From Sphingomonas sp. BT-65 (lineage in GTDB: Bacteria; Pseudomonadota; Alphaproteobacteria; Sphingomonadales; Sphingomonadaceae), in NCBI RefSeq assembly GCF_026107375.2, contig NZ_JAPCIA010000001.1, positions 2,952,251 to 3,016,250 on the forward strand: a DNA stretch of 64,000 nt. Direction: 5' to 3'. Below are positions 44,566 to 53,709 of this stretch, one piece after another. Under the pieces are notes generated by a model that was given only the letters and a program-made list of their open reading frames with translations, made no database searches and had not been told where the DNA came from. Position numbers and translations under genes: made by a program. Positions within the stretch are counted from its first letter, which is position 1. Every line of letters begins with the position of its first letter.

Positions 44566-45270
44566 GTGAATCAGAACCGCAGACACGTGATCGCCGGACT
44601 CGGCATGGCGGCGCTGACCCCGGCATGCATGCGAACCGGAGCACGCGGCGAGCGCGTGATCCATCGCGACGATTTCCGGCATGGCCTTGGGCAATGGATC
44701 GTCGAGGCCGAGCAGCCGGGGCGCTTCACCGCGGCGGACGGCGTGCTGGACATCGACAGCCCGGCGGGGGTCACCTTGTGGTTCCGCGCGCCGCTCGAGA
44801 GCCCTGTCGCGATCGAATATGTCGTGACCGCGGTGTCGGCGGGCCGGCCCAACGACCAGGTCAGCGACATCAACTGCTTCTGGATGGCGACTGACACGCG
44901 CGCGCCGACGGGCGACATCCGCGCGCATCCACGCAGCGGCGCCTTTGCCGACTATGACGCGCTTCGCACCTATTATGCCGGGATCGGCGGCAATCGGAAC
45001 ACGAGCTCGCGCTTCCGCCGCTATATCGGCCGCGCGGGCGACCGGCCGCTGCTGCCGCAGCATGACCTGTCGGCCCCGGCTGACCTGATCGAGGCGAATC
45101 GCGCCTATCACATCCGGCTCGAGGCATTTGGCAGCCGAATCGCGCTGCTCCGCGATGGGCGGGCGATGTTCCGGCTCGACGACGCCGCGCCCTATTCGCG
45201 CGGGCATTTCGGGCTGCGCACGACCGCCAGCCATTTGCGCGTACGGGATTTTCGCGTGCTGAGGCCCTGA
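44566..45270 (+). CDS. DUF6250/YesU-like lipoprotein
   Basis: 234 residues from a GTG at 44566 (GAGG five bases upstream); ATG starts at 44548 and 44527 are alternatives. A twin-Arg and lipobox-like leader (NQNRRHVIAGLGMAALTPAC) is followed by a concanavalin-like beta-sandwich: DFRHGLGQWIVEAE, a VSDINCFWMATD segment, TYYAGIGGNRNTSSRFRRY and a terminal GHFGLRTTASHLRVRDFRV. The NDxxDINCFW...YYAGIGGN...TSSRFR pattern resembles YesU/DUF6250 proteins found in RG-I loci, which may bind or act on rhamnogalacturonan. It is followed by PL11 and PL26. Confidence 0.7.
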   Translation: MNQNRRHVIAGLGMAALTPACMRTGARGERVIHRDDFRHGLGQWIVEAEQPGRFTAADGVLDIDSPAGVTLWFRAPLESPVAIEYVVTAVSAGRPNDQVSDINCFWMATDTRAPTGDIRAHPRSGAFADYDALRTYYAGIGGNRNTSSRFRRYIGRAGDRPLLPQHDLSAPADLIEANRAYHIRLEAFGSRIALLRDGRAMFRLDDAAPYSRGHFGLRTTASHLRVRDFRVLRP

Positions 45271-45317
45271 CATGCGCCGTGACCGGCAAGGTTCGGTCGC
45301 CGGCTTGCCATACTTTG

Positions 45318-45337
45318 ATACAAAATGAGATTTGTAT
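45318..45337. promoter_or_regulatory. perfect palindrome upstream of RG lyase PL11
   Basis: ATACAAA (45318-45324), spacer ATGAGA, TTTGTAT (45331-45337), about 75 bases upstream of the PL11 start. The ACAA...TGAGA...TTGT layout recurs at 56817-56835, which suggests an operator rather than a terminator. Confidence 0.5.
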
Positions 45338-45413
45338 TCAATATATGGGAATGATACGGCGCGTCCGAGATGCCTGACCAGTTGCACGGCGGGCCAGCAG
45401 GAGGGGAAGCGCC

Positions 45414-47348
45414 ATGTCGTTGGGAGACCGTCAAACGCGCCGCGCGCGGCTGGTTCTGGCCCTGCTCGCCGCTTCGTCGAGCGGCGCGGCGCTGGCGCAG
45501 ACTGTCACCGCCGAGCGGCTCGACCGCGGCGTCGTCGCAGCGGCAAGCGAAGGCGATCAAGGCCTGCTGGTGAGCTGGCGCAGCTTGGTCAGCGACCCCA
45601 CCGGCACGAAATTCATCCTCTATCGCGACGGCAAGCCGATCACACCTGCACCGATCGCGAACACCAACTTCCTCGACAAGGCAGGGACGCCGCGATCGCG
45701 CTATACGGTGAGCGCGGTGACCGGAGGGCGGACCCAGGCGCAGAGCCCCGCAGCGCCGGTCGCGGTCGAGGGCTATCTCTCGATCCCGCTCGATCTGCCC
45801 GCGCCGCGCACCGCGCCCGACGGCACGCCCTATACCTACGAAGCCAATGACGTGAGTGTGGGCGACCTCGACGGCGACGGCCGCTACGAGCTGATCGTCA
45901 AATGGTATCCGAGCATCGCCAAGGACAATGCTTTTGCCGGCTATACCGGCAACACGCTGTTCGACGCCTATACGCTCGACGGCAAGAAGCTGTGGCGGAT
46001 CGACATGGGTCCGAACATCCGCTCGGGCGCGCACTATACCCAGTTCATGGTATTCGATTTCGACGGCGACGGGCGTGCCGAGCTGGCGGCGAAGACCTCC
46101 GACGGCACGATCGACGGCACCGGACGGGTGATCGGCGATGCCAAGGCGAACTGGGCCGAGCCTGGCGGCGCCGCGCCGAGCGGGGACCGCACCGGATCGA
46201 CCGAGCTGCCCGACGGGCGCCGGGTCGCGCAGCTCACCGGACGCATCCTCAAGGGTCCCGAGTTCCTGACGGTGTTCGACGGGCGCACCGGCCGCGCGCT
46301 CGCCACCGCGCCCTACGATCCGCCGCGCCATCCCGACACGGCGAACCCGGACGGCGAGCAGCTGAAGGCGGTGTGGGGCGACGGCTATGCCAACCGCTCC
46401 GACCGCTATCTCGCCGGGGTCGCCTATCTCGACGGCAAGCGGCCGAGCATCATCATGGGCCGCGGCTATTATGCGCGCTCGACGATCGCGGCCTGGGACT
46501 ATCGCGGGGGCAAGCTCACCAAGCGATGGCTGTTCGACAGTGCGGCGCCGGGCAACGCGAAGTTCGGCGGGCAGGGCAATCACCAGCTGGGCGTCGCCGA
46601 CGTCGACGGCGATGGCCGCGACGAGATCGTCTATGGCTCGATGGTGGTCGACGACAACGGCGAGGGGCTGTGGAGCTCGGGCCTCGGCCATGGTGACGCG
46701 ATGCACGTGTCCGACCTCGATCCCTCGCGGCCGGGACTCGAGAAATGGGGCGTCCACGAGAATGTGCGGAGCAATGGCGGGATCGGCGGCGCAATGCTCG
46801 ACGCGCGCACCGGCGAGATGCTGTGGAAGACCATGGCGGAACGGGACACCGGGCGCGGTGTCGCGGCGGACATCGATCCGCGCCACCCCGGGGCCGAGGC
46901 GTGGGGCAGCAATTCGAACGAGCTCTACGACGTCAAGGGCAAGGTGATCGGCGCGCGGCCGCGCCAGATGAACTTCGCGATCTGGTGGGATGGCGATTTG
47001 TCTCGCGAGCTGCTCGACGGCACGCGCATCTTCAAATGGGACTATGCCAACGCGGCGAGCGTGCCGCTGCTCGACCCGCAGGGCCTGATGTCGAACAACG
47101 GCACCAAGGCCAATCCGGCGCTGAGCGCGGACCTGCTCGGCGACTGGCGCGAGGAAGTGGTCTGGCGCACGTCGGACAACAAGTCGCTGCGCATCTATGT
47201 GACGCCCTATTCGACCGAGTATTCGCTGCCGACGCTGATGCAGGACCGCGTCTACCGGCTCGGCATCGCGTGGCAGAACACCGCCTACAACCAGCCGCCG
47301 CACACCTCCTATTTCCTGGGGACCGGCATGAAGACGCCGCAGCGCTGA
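45414..47348 (+). CDS. rhamnogalacturonan lyase, polysaccharide lyase family 11
   Basis: 644 residues with a signal peptide ending ALAQ. A short beta domain (about 30-125) precedes the eight-bladed propeller of PL11. Calcium-binding repeats are obvious: VGDLDGDGRYELIVKWYPS, FDFDGDGRAELAAKTSDGT, DVDGDGRDEIVYGSMVVDD. Other family marks are SGAHYTQFMVF, RGYYARSTIAAWDYRGG, GNHQLGVADVDG and the C-terminal GDWREEVVWRTSDN and NTAYNQPPHTSYFLG. It cleaves RG-I backbones by beta-elimination, giving unsaturated galacturonyl ends. Next to PL26 and near GH105, which remove those ends. Confidence 0.95.
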   Translation: MSLGDRQTRRARLVLALLAASSSGAALAQTVTAERLDRGVVAAASEGDQGLLVSWRSLVSDPTGTKFILYRDGKPITPAPIANTNFLDKAGTPRSRYTVSAVTGGRTQAQSPAAPVAVEGYLSIPLDLPAPRTAPDGTPYTYEANDVSVGDLDGDGRYELIVKWYPSIAKDNAFAGYTGNTLFDAYTLDGKKLWRIDMGPNIRSGAHYTQFMVFDFDGDGRAELAAKTSDGTIDGTGRVIGDAKANWAEPGGAAPSGDRTGSTELPDGRRVAQLTGRILKGPEFLTVFDGRTGRALATAPYDPPRHPDTANPDGEQLKAVWGDGYANRSDRYLAGVAYLDGKRPSIIMGRGYYARSTIAAWDYRGGKLTKRWLFDSAAPGNAKFGGQGNHQLGVADVDGDGRDEIVYGSMVVDDNGEGLWSSGLGHGDAMHVSDLDPSRPGLEKWGVHENVRSNGGIGGAMLDARTGEMLWKTMAERDTGRGVAADIDPRHPGAEAWGSNSNELYDVKGKVIGARPRQMNFAIWWDGDLSRELLDGTRIFKWDYANAASVPLLDPQGLMSNNGTKANPALSADLLGDWREEVVWRTSDNKSLRIYVTPYSTEYSLPTLMQDRVYRLGIAWQNTAYNQPPHTSYFLGTGMKTPQR

Positions 47349-47384
47349 GGCGGCAAGGGAACAGTATCGATCTAGGAGGACGGG

Positions 47385-50141
47385 ATGGCGGTCAGCAGGC
47401 GGGGGTTTCTGGCGCAAACGGCGTTGGGCGGGGCGGTCCTGAGCGTGCCGCTGGGCGGAGCGCAGGCGAAGGTCAGGCGGCCCGCGCCGGCGCTGGTCGA
47501 TGCGCCGGTCCGCTGGCTCGACGGCGCGGCGCCCGCGCGGCACGACGGCCTCACCTGGGGCGTGCCTTGGCCGCGCGGGACCAAGCGCGCCGCGGCAACC
47601 TTCGCGCTGCGCGACGGCGACGGGCGCGCGCTGCCGGTGCAGAGCTGGACCACCGCGACCTGGCCCGACGGCTCGATCAAATGGACCGCGCACGCGATCC
47701 CCCCGGCGGCGATCCCCGGCGCAAGCGGGCGGGTGGGACCGGGCAAGCCGACAGCGCCCGCCGAGGCGGTGCGTGTGACGGAACCGGGCGATGCGATCGA
47801 GGTCGCGACCGGCCCGGTGCGCTGGCGGATCGCCAAAAGCGGCGAGAACATCATCCTTTCCGCGCATCGCGGCGAGACCGAGATCCTCCGCAATGTCGGC
47901 CTCGCCGCGACCGCGCAGGACCGGCCCGATAGCGACGGCGCGGAAACCATCACGACGCGCGCCTATCGCGGGCGCATCACGCGGGCGACGGTCGAGCAGC
48001 GCGGGCCGGTGCGCGCGGTGATCCGCGTCGAAGGTATGCATGGCGGGGAGGGACGCGAGTGGCTGCCCTTCTCGATGCGCCTCTATTTCTACGCCGGGTC
48101 GGAGGCGGTGCGCATCGTCCACAGTTTCATCTTCGACGGCGACGAGACCAAGGATTTCATCCGCGGCCTCGGCCTCACCGGCGCGGTGCCGCTGCGCGAC
48201 CTGGCCTATGACCGCCATGTCCGTTTCGCCGGCACCGGCGACGGCGTGTGGGGCGAGGCGGTGCAGCCGCTCACCGGCCTGCGCCGCGATCCGGGCCGGC
48301 CGTTCCGCCAGGCGCAGGTCGCGGGGCTCCAGGTGCCGGCGGCCGAGACCATGTCGCAGGCGGTGCGCAGCGGCCTCAAATATATCCCCCAATGGGGCGA
48401 TTTCACGCTCTCCCAGCCCAATTCCGACGGCTTCGCGATCACCAAGCGCACCAAGCCGGGACATGGCTGGATCGACGTCGATGCCGGGGGTCGGGCCAAC
48501 GGCCTCGGCTTTGTCGGTGGCCCTTCGGGCGGCGCGGCGTTCGGCATGGGCGATTTCTGGCAGCGCTGCCCGGTGCGGCTCGACATCCGCGACGCCCACA
48601 CCGACGCGGCGAGCTTCACCCTCTGGTACCACTCGCCCGACGCGCCGGCGATGGACCTGCGCTTCTATCACGACGGCATGGGGATGAACGACCACGCCGC
48701 CGAGAATGAAGGCCTCGACATCACCTACGAAGATTATGAGAAGGGCTGGGGCACCCCGCACGGCATCGCGCGGACGACCGAGTTCACGCTCTGGGCGCTG
48801 GGCGCCACCCCGCCGCGCGAGATCTTCGCGGCGATGGCCGGGACGGTGGCCAAGCCGCCGCGGCTGGTCGCCACGCCGCAGCATCTTCACGCCGCGGGCG
48901 TGTTCGGCGACTGGAACCTGCCCGACCGCTCGACCCCGGCCAAGCGCGCGATCGAGGAACAGAACGACTTCCTGCTGCGCTTCTATCGCGAGCAGGTCGA
49001 GCAGCGCCGCTGGTACGGCTTCTGGAACTATGGCGACGTCATGCACAGCTATGATGCCGACCGTCATGTCTGGCGCTACGACATCGGCGGCTTCGCCTGG
49101 GACAATAGCGAGCTCTCGCCCGACCTGTGGCTCTGGTACAGCTTCCTGCGCTCGGGCGACGCGCAGGTCTTCCGCTTCGCCGAGGCGATGACGCGCCACA
49201 CCGGCGAGGTCGACGTCTATCATCTCGGGCGCTTCAAGGGGCTCGGCACGCGCCACGCGGTGCAGCATTGGGGCGACAGCTCGAAGCAGCCGCGCGTGTC
49301 GAACGCGATCTACCGGCGCATCTATTATTACCTCACCGCCGACGAGCGGGTGGGTGACCTCATCCGCGGCCTGCTCGACAGCGACCGCGCGCTGATCACC
49401 GTCGATATCGGGCGCAAGGTCGGCGCGCGCGCCGGTCCGCCCGAGCCGGGTGCGGGGGCGACGGTCGATTCCAAGCCCGGGCAGGGCGAGGTCTCGATGT
49501 CGTTCGGGACCAGCTGGTGCTCGCTGGTCGGGGCGTGGCTGACCGAATGGGAGCGCACCGGCGAGCGCAAGTGGCGCGATCGCATCCTCAACGGCATGAC
49601 CAGTATCGCCGCGCTGCCCAAGGGCTGGTTCGCCGCCGGGGCGAATTTCGACCTCGCCACCGGGCGCTTCACCGGGCCGGGGGACAAGGTGAGCATCAGC
49701 CACCTCAATTCGGTGTTCGGCGCGCTCGAGATCAATTCGGAGCTGTTCGACCTGTTCGACGTGCCAGCGTACGAGAAGGCGTGGCTCGACTATTGCGTCG
49801 CGTACAATGCCCCGGCTGCGCAGTTCACCGCGATGACTGGGGCGCCGTCGCGCGGGCGCAATCTGCGGCAGGGCCATTCGCGCCTCACCGCCTTCGCCGC
49901 CAAGCACCTGTCCGATCCGGCGTTGGCGAAGCGCGCGTGGGAGGAGTTCTTCTCGGGCGACGCCGGGCTCGACATGGGCCTCGCCGCGCGCGCGAGGAAG
50001 ATCACCGGGCCGGCGGTGCTGAAGCCGGTGGACGAGGCGCCGGTCTCGACCAACGGCACCGCGCAATGGGGGCTGGCGGCGATCCAGAACCTCGCGTTGG
50101 CGGGCGAGGCGGTGGAAGAGGTGTTCGCGGCGAGAAGCTAG
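47385..50141 (+). CDS. exo-rhamnogalacturonan lyase family protein (PL26-like, PcRGLX)
   Basis: 918 residues with AGGAGG upstream and a Tat leader (SRRGFLAQTALGGAVLSVP). The first domain is a RIFT-type barrel (VRWLDGAAPARHDGLTWGVPWPRG, TATWPDGSIKWTAHA), followed by a large beta-sandwich (LYFYAGSEAVRIVHSFIFDGDETKDFIRGLGL), then an (alpha/alpha) toroid with RWYGFWNYGDVMHSYD, WDNSELSPDLWLWY and TRHAVQHWGDSSKQPR. This domain order and motifs match the PcRGLX/PL26 family, which releases unsaturated galacturonosyl-rhamnose from RG ends. Length fits. It directly follows PL11, so endo and exo RG lyases are co-expressed. Confidence 0.85.
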   Translation: MAVSRRGFLAQTALGGAVLSVPLGGAQAKVRRPAPALVDAPVRWLDGAAPARHDGLTWGVPWPRGTKRAAATFALRDGDGRALPVQSWTTATWPDGSIKWTAHAIPPAAIPGASGRVGPGKPTAPAEAVRVTEPGDAIEVATGPVRWRIAKSGENIILSAHRGETEILRNVGLAATAQDRPDSDGAETITTRAYRGRITRATVEQRGPVRAVIRVEGMHGGEGREWLPFSMRLYFYAGSEAVRIVHSFIFDGDETKDFIRGLGLTGAVPLRDLAYDRHVRFAGTGDGVWGEAVQPLTGLRRDPGRPFRQAQVAGLQVPAAETMSQAVRSGLKYIPQWGDFTLSQPNSDGFAITKRTKPGHGWIDVDAGGRANGLGFVGGPSGGAAFGMGDFWQRCPVRLDIRDAHTDAASFTLWYHSPDAPAMDLRFYHDGMGMNDHAAENEGLDITYEDYEKGWGTPHGIARTTEFTLWALGATPPREIFAAMAGTVAKPPRLVATPQHLHAAGVFGDWNLPDRSTPAKRAIEEQNDFLLRFYREQVEQRRWYGFWNYGDVMHSYDADRHVWRYDIGGFAWDNSELSPDLWLWYSFLRSGDAQVFRFAEAMTRHTGEVDVYHLGRFKGLGTRHAVQHWGDSSKQPRVSNAIYRRIYYYLTADERVGDLIRGLLDSDRALITVDIGRKVGARAGPPEPGAGATVDSKPGQGEVSMSFGTSWCSLVGAWLTEWERTGERKWRDRILNGMTSIAALPKGWFAAGANFDLATGRFTGPGDKVSISHLNSVFGALEINSELFDLFDVPAYEKAWLDYCVAYNAPAAQFTAMTGAPSRGRNLRQGHSRLTAFAAKHLSDPALAKRAWEEFFSGDAGLDMGLAARARKITGPAVLKPVDEAPVSTNGTAQWGLAAIQNLALAGEAVEEVFAARS

Positions 50142-50549
50142 GCAAGCCGAAATTCAGGATCCCGGACCGTCGATGGCGGTCACCCATAACGTCTTTGTGC
50201 TAGGGAATTTATAACCAAATAGGTTTTCACGTGGAACGCGTGCGCGGGGCGGAAATGTGCGGTTTTTGGGTCCAGGATGCGAACCGAGCGACGGGGAACC
50301 GGCGGGTGCGAGGTAGAACAAGTCGTGGCCGATGTTTGGTTTTCGGCTTTTCAGGGAGTTCATCTTTCCGCTGAAAAGGGCGAGGATGTCGAACGACGAT
50401 GCCGCGATCGGACGGCGGGATCGGCGACGGCAAACGAAGCTGGATGTCGATTCCGTCCCAGGGCCGATCGCGAACCGCCGCCGATCGGCGAAGCCGGCGA
50501 CTTTGCCGCCGCACCCTCGACAATCAGTTAGCGCTCGTCCTCGCCAGTG
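50142..50549. other. intergenic region without a recognisable gene
   Basis: 408 bases between convergent genes (PL26-like and the GPH transporter). It holds AACCAAATAGGTT near 50,212 and an 8-bp inverted repeat CTTTTCAG/CTGAAAAG (50346-50353 with 50370-50377). The ORFs here have no ribosome site, no family and overlap each other on both strands. I see no gene; it may be a relic or an untranslated region. Confidence 0.6.
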
Positions 50550-52079
50550 TCAGCGCTTTGCCGCGGCGGCGACCGGGTTGTTCCCCCACAGCTGATCGTA
50601 GCGCCAGCCCGACAGGTCCTCGACGATCGCGCGGTTCTCGACCGAGATGCCGGTCTCTCCGCGCTTGAGCCGATCGATCTCCGTCATCAGCACGTCATGC
50701 GTCGCCGAATTGAGCCTGAAGCGGCTCGAGACGAAGATGCCGAAGATCAGCATGCCGATGGTGCCGATGCCGAGCACCAATGCGAGGGTGAGGATCGCAC
50801 CCTCGCTCTGCACCTTGGCGCCCGAGACGAAGCCGCCCGCGCTCATGATCGCGGTGACCCCGGCGACCGCGGCCGATTGCGTCAGCTTGCGCACGAAGGT
50901 CATGACGCCCGCGAACGCGCCCTCGCGGCGGCGGCCGGTGACGATCTCGTCGACATCGGCCATGTAGTTGTAGGTCGCCCAGGGGATGTAGTTGAGCGCG
51001 CCGCGGCCGAGCCCGGCAAAGATGATCGGCACCCACAGCAGCCAGTCGCCCGAGCGCACGCCCATGTTCCACATCACCAGCAGCGTGACCACGCCGATCG
51101 CGAAGCTGATCGCGGCGAGCTGATAGGCGCGCGACGGCGAGGAGCGCAGCGCGAGGTTGATCGCGATCAGCACCGCGACGAACTGGACGATGTACATCGT
51201 CCCGAGCAGCGAGGAGGCGACGGTGATCGATCCCGCCAGTGCGAACACCACGAAGAAGGTGAAGGCGGCGTTGAATACGTCCTGGCTGATATAGCCGCCG
51301 AGATACATGCCGAGATGGAGGCGGAAGGCGCGGATGCGCAATGTCGAGAAGAGGTTGCGGTAGAGCGCCTTGATCGCCGCGCCGACGCTGGGTTTCGCCT
51401 CGCCCGGTGGGCGCAGCGCCGCGACCTCGGACGGCGGCCGCTCCCAGCTCAGCAGGAACAGCAAGGCGGCGGTGATCATGAACAGGATCGAGAAGAGGAT
51501 GCCCATGTAGAGGAAGGTGTCGGCGCTGTCCTTGCCGAGCGATTCGATCAGCATCGCGGGCAGGAAACCGGCGAGGATCGCGCTCGCCTGGGCGAAGAGG
51601 ATGCGGATGCCGGCGAACTTGGCCTTGGTCTTGTAGTCCTTGCCCATCTCCGCCGCGAGCGTCTCGTACGGGATGATCTCCATCGCATAGACCAGCTCGA
51701 ACAGGACATAGGTGACGAGGTAGAACCAGAAGCCCTGCCCGGCGATCCACATGATCGCGAAGGAGGGCAGCAGCGGGATCGCGGCGAGGATGAAGAAGCG
51801 CCGCCGCCCGAATTTCCGCCCGAGCCAGCTATTCCCCATATTGTCCGAGATGTGGCCGATGATCGGCGAGGCGATCGCATCGAGCACGCGTGCGACGGTG
51901 AAGATCAGCCCCGCTTGCCACGCCTCGAGCCCGCAGAAGGTGGTGTAGAAGAACAGCACCCACCCGCTGATGACCGCCATCGAGCCCGCGCCGAGGACGT
52001 CGTTCGCGCCATAGGCGGCGTAATTGTACCAGCGGACCGGGCGGGTGCCGGTGGGGGCAAAGGCGCCGGTGATGGCCAT
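50550..52079 (-). CDS. GPH-family sugar:cation symporter (MFS)
   Basis: 509 residues with about 12 transmembrane helices and AGAGGAT upstream. N-terminal features of the glycoside-pentoside-hexuronide family: YGANDVLGAGS..., then FTVARVLDAIASPIIGHISDN (the conserved Asp in helix 2) and SWLGRKFGRRRFFIL between helices 2 and 3, and FELVYAMEIIPYETLAAEM. It imports oligosaccharides or uronates from the periplasm with a cation. Downstream of GH105 in the same operon, so unsaturated RG disaccharide from PL11/PL26 is the likely cargo. About 64 bases separate it from GH105. Confidence 0.9.
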   Translation of the reverse strand: MAITGAFAPTGTRPVRWYNYAAYGANDVLGAGSMAVISGWVLFFYTTFCGLEAWQAGLIFTVARVLDAIASPIIGHISDNMGNSWLGRKFGRRRFFILAAIPLLPSFAIMWIAGQGFWFYLVTYVLFELVYAMEIIPYETLAAEMGKDYKTKAKFAGIRILFAQASAILAGFLPAMLIESLGKDSADTFLYMGILFSILFMITAALLFLLSWERPPSEVAALRPPGEAKPSVGAAIKALYRNLFSTLRIRAFRLHLGMYLGGYISQDVFNAAFTFFVVFALAGSITVASSLLGTMYIVQFVAVLIAINLALRSSPSRAYQLAAISFAIGVVTLLVMWNMGVRSGDWLLWVPIIFAGLGRGALNYIPWATYNYMADVDEIVTGRRREGAFAGVMTFVRKLTQSAAVAGVTAIMSAGGFVSGAKVQSEGAILTLALVLGIGTIGMLIFGIFVSSRFRLNSATHDVLMTEIDRLKRGETGISVENRAIVEDLSGWRYDQLWGNNPVAAAAKR

Positions 52080-52143
52080 TTCATATCCTCTTCAAGCCAC
52101 GGGGCCGCCTGCGCCTCTTACCGGACGCTGGGCGGCCGAAAGA

Positions 52144-53256
52144 TCAGTCGCAGATGCGCAGGAATTCGGCGAGCGCCAGCACCGCAAGGCTCTGGCCATA
52201 GGGCATCGAGGTCAGCGGGATGTCCTTGTAGAATTGCAGCGTGTCGCCCATCGCGGTGCCGAACGAGACCTGGCGGAGTTCGCCGGCGTCGTCGATGTTC
52301 GCGAGCACGCCCTGGATCGCCTTGATCCCGACCGGCTTGTACTCGGCCGGCAGATAGCCCTTCCGCACCGCCTTCAGGATGCCATAGGCGAAGCCCGCGG
52401 TCGCCGACGCCTCGAGATAGCTGGTCGGGTCCACCACCAGCGTGTGCCACAGGCCGCCCTCATGCTGCGTCTCGGCCAGCGTCTTCACCTGCGCCGCGAG
52501 CGTATCGATCAGGAAAATGCGCAGCGCGTCGCCTTCGGGCAGGTCGAGGATCTCGATGATCTCGGGGATGGCGATCGTCACCCAGCAATTGCCGCGCGCC
52601 CACAAGGCTTCCGCGAAATTGTGGCGGCCGTTGAAGTCCCAGCCGTGGAACCACAGGCCGGTCTTCTTGTCGAAGAGATATTTGATGTGGACGAGGAACT
52701 GGCGCTTGGCCTCCTCGACATAATGCGGCCGGTCGAGCAGCAGCCCGATCTTGGCGAGCGGGAGCACCGACATCATCAGCGTGTCGTCCCACAGCTCGCC
52801 GGGATTCTCGTCATTATAGACGATGTGCTGGAAGCCGCCGTCCTCGGTCTTGGGCAGGCCGTCGGCCGCCATCAGCCATTCGGCCCATTCGTCGAGATAG
52901 GGGATGTTGGCCGGATCGGGCTCGCGCTCGTGGAGATAGGCGAGGGTGATGAAGGGCGCGACGGTGTTGATGTTCTTGGTCGTCTGACCTTCGGCGAAGC
53001 GGTCGGCGAACCACTGCTTGATGATACCGAGCGCCTTGGCGTCGCCGGTCTGCTCGTAATAGCGCCACATGCCGAACAGGCCGATGCCATGGGTCCATTC
53101 CCAGCCGGCCCAGCCCTTGGTGTCGATGATCCGGCCGTCTTCCAGATGCAGCAGGAATTCGCCGGTCTCGTCCTTGATGTTGACGAGATTGTCCATCAGC
53201 AGGTCGATCTTCGACGTCACCTCCAGGCGGTGAACGTCATGATTCAGGGCGGCCAC
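52144..53256 (-). CDS. unsaturated rhamnogalacturonyl hydrolase, GH105
   Basis: 370 residues from a GTG at 53256 with AGGAGAAG upstream; no signal peptide, so cytoplasmic. It is a six-hairpin (alpha/alpha)6 barrel: WAGWEWTHGIGLFGMWRYYE, then the catalytic Asp in GELWDDTLMMSVLPLA, HGWDFNGRHNFAEALWARGNCWVT, LVVDPTSYLEASATAGFAYGI and FGTAMGDTLQFYKDIPLTSMPYGQS. These match YteR/YesR, which hydrate and release the unsaturated galacturonate from RG disaccharides, leaving rhamnose. It works on the products of PL11 and PL26 after import by the adjacent GPH transporter. Confidence 0.94.
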   Translation of the reverse strand: MAALNHDVHRLEVTSKIDLLMDNLVNIKDETGEFLLHLEDGRIIDTKGWAGWEWTHGIGLFGMWRYYEQTGDAKALGIIKQWFADRFAEGQTTKNINTVAPFITLAYLHEREPDPANIPYLDEWAEWLMAADGLPKTEDGGFQHIVYNDENPGELWDDTLMMSVLPLAKIGLLLDRPHYVEEAKRQFLVHIKYLFDKKTGLWFHGWDFNGRHNFAEALWARGNCWVTIAIPEIIEILDLPEGDALRIFLIDTLAAQVKTLAETQHEGGLWHTLVVDPTSYLEASATAGFAYGILKAVRKGYLPAEYKPVGIKAIQGVLANIDDAGELRQVSFGTAMGDTLQFYKDIPLTSMPYGQSLAVLALAEFLRICD

Positions 53257-53304
53257 TCAACTTCTCCTGTTCGATTGCATGCGGTTGCGCACCGCGCGGT
53301 TCAT

Positions 53305-53625
53305 TCATGCGAGATGGAACATGGGCTCGAGCGGCCACTCGCGCGGCCGGTTGCCGGGCTCGACCTCCATGAGGTCGGCCATGTGGTCCCACCAGCGCCG
53401 CATCACGGGTTGGTCGGGGAGCGTGTCGCGCTGGTTGTCGGGGCTTAGCTTCAGCGTCGCGAACAGCGCGCCGGTCGCGGGGTCGAGGAAGATGCGGTAG
53501 TCGCTGATCCCCGCATCCTTGAGCAGCGCGACGAGCTCCGGCCAGATCTCGTCATGCCGGCGGCGATACTCCGCCGCCATGCCTGGCTTGAGCTGCATGC
53601 GAAACGCAAGCGCCTCCGGCTCCAT
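53305..53625 (-). CDS. rhaM: L-rhamnose mutarotase
   Basis: 106 residues, the usual RhaM length (about 104). The fold signature is clear: AFRMQLKPGMAAEYRRRHDEIWPEL with the catalytic His24, GISDYRIFLDP with the Tyr, and the Trp-Trp pair in PVMRRWWDHMADLM. It interconverts alpha and beta anomers of L-rhamnose, released here by GH105 action on RG-I. RBS CAGGAG precedes the ATG. It is the first gene of the rhaM-GH105-GPH operon on the minus strand. Confidence 0.93.
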   Translation of the reverse strand: MEPEALAFRMQLKPGMAAEYRRRHDEIWPELVALLKDAGISDYRIFLDPATGALFATLKLSPDNQRDTLPDQPVMRRWWDHMADLMEVEPGNRPREWPLEPMFHLA

Positions 53626-53709
53626 CTGGCTCTCCTGTCCCCTTTGCCCCTATCCCTATGCCGCACGGGACGAGGCTTGAACAGTCATATTTTGAGAGTT
53701 GATCCCGTA

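Noticed and set aside
45192..50066. A 1624-codon open frame on the minus strand opposite PL11 and PL26
   Set aside because: It is the shadow of two well-supported lyase genes in high-GC DNA; it has no family motifs and is full of Arg/Ala/His-rich runs typical of antisense frames.
50277..50668. Several short overlapping frames in the 408-base gap
   Set aside because: They overlap each other and the transporter gene; none has a ribosome site or homology I recognise.
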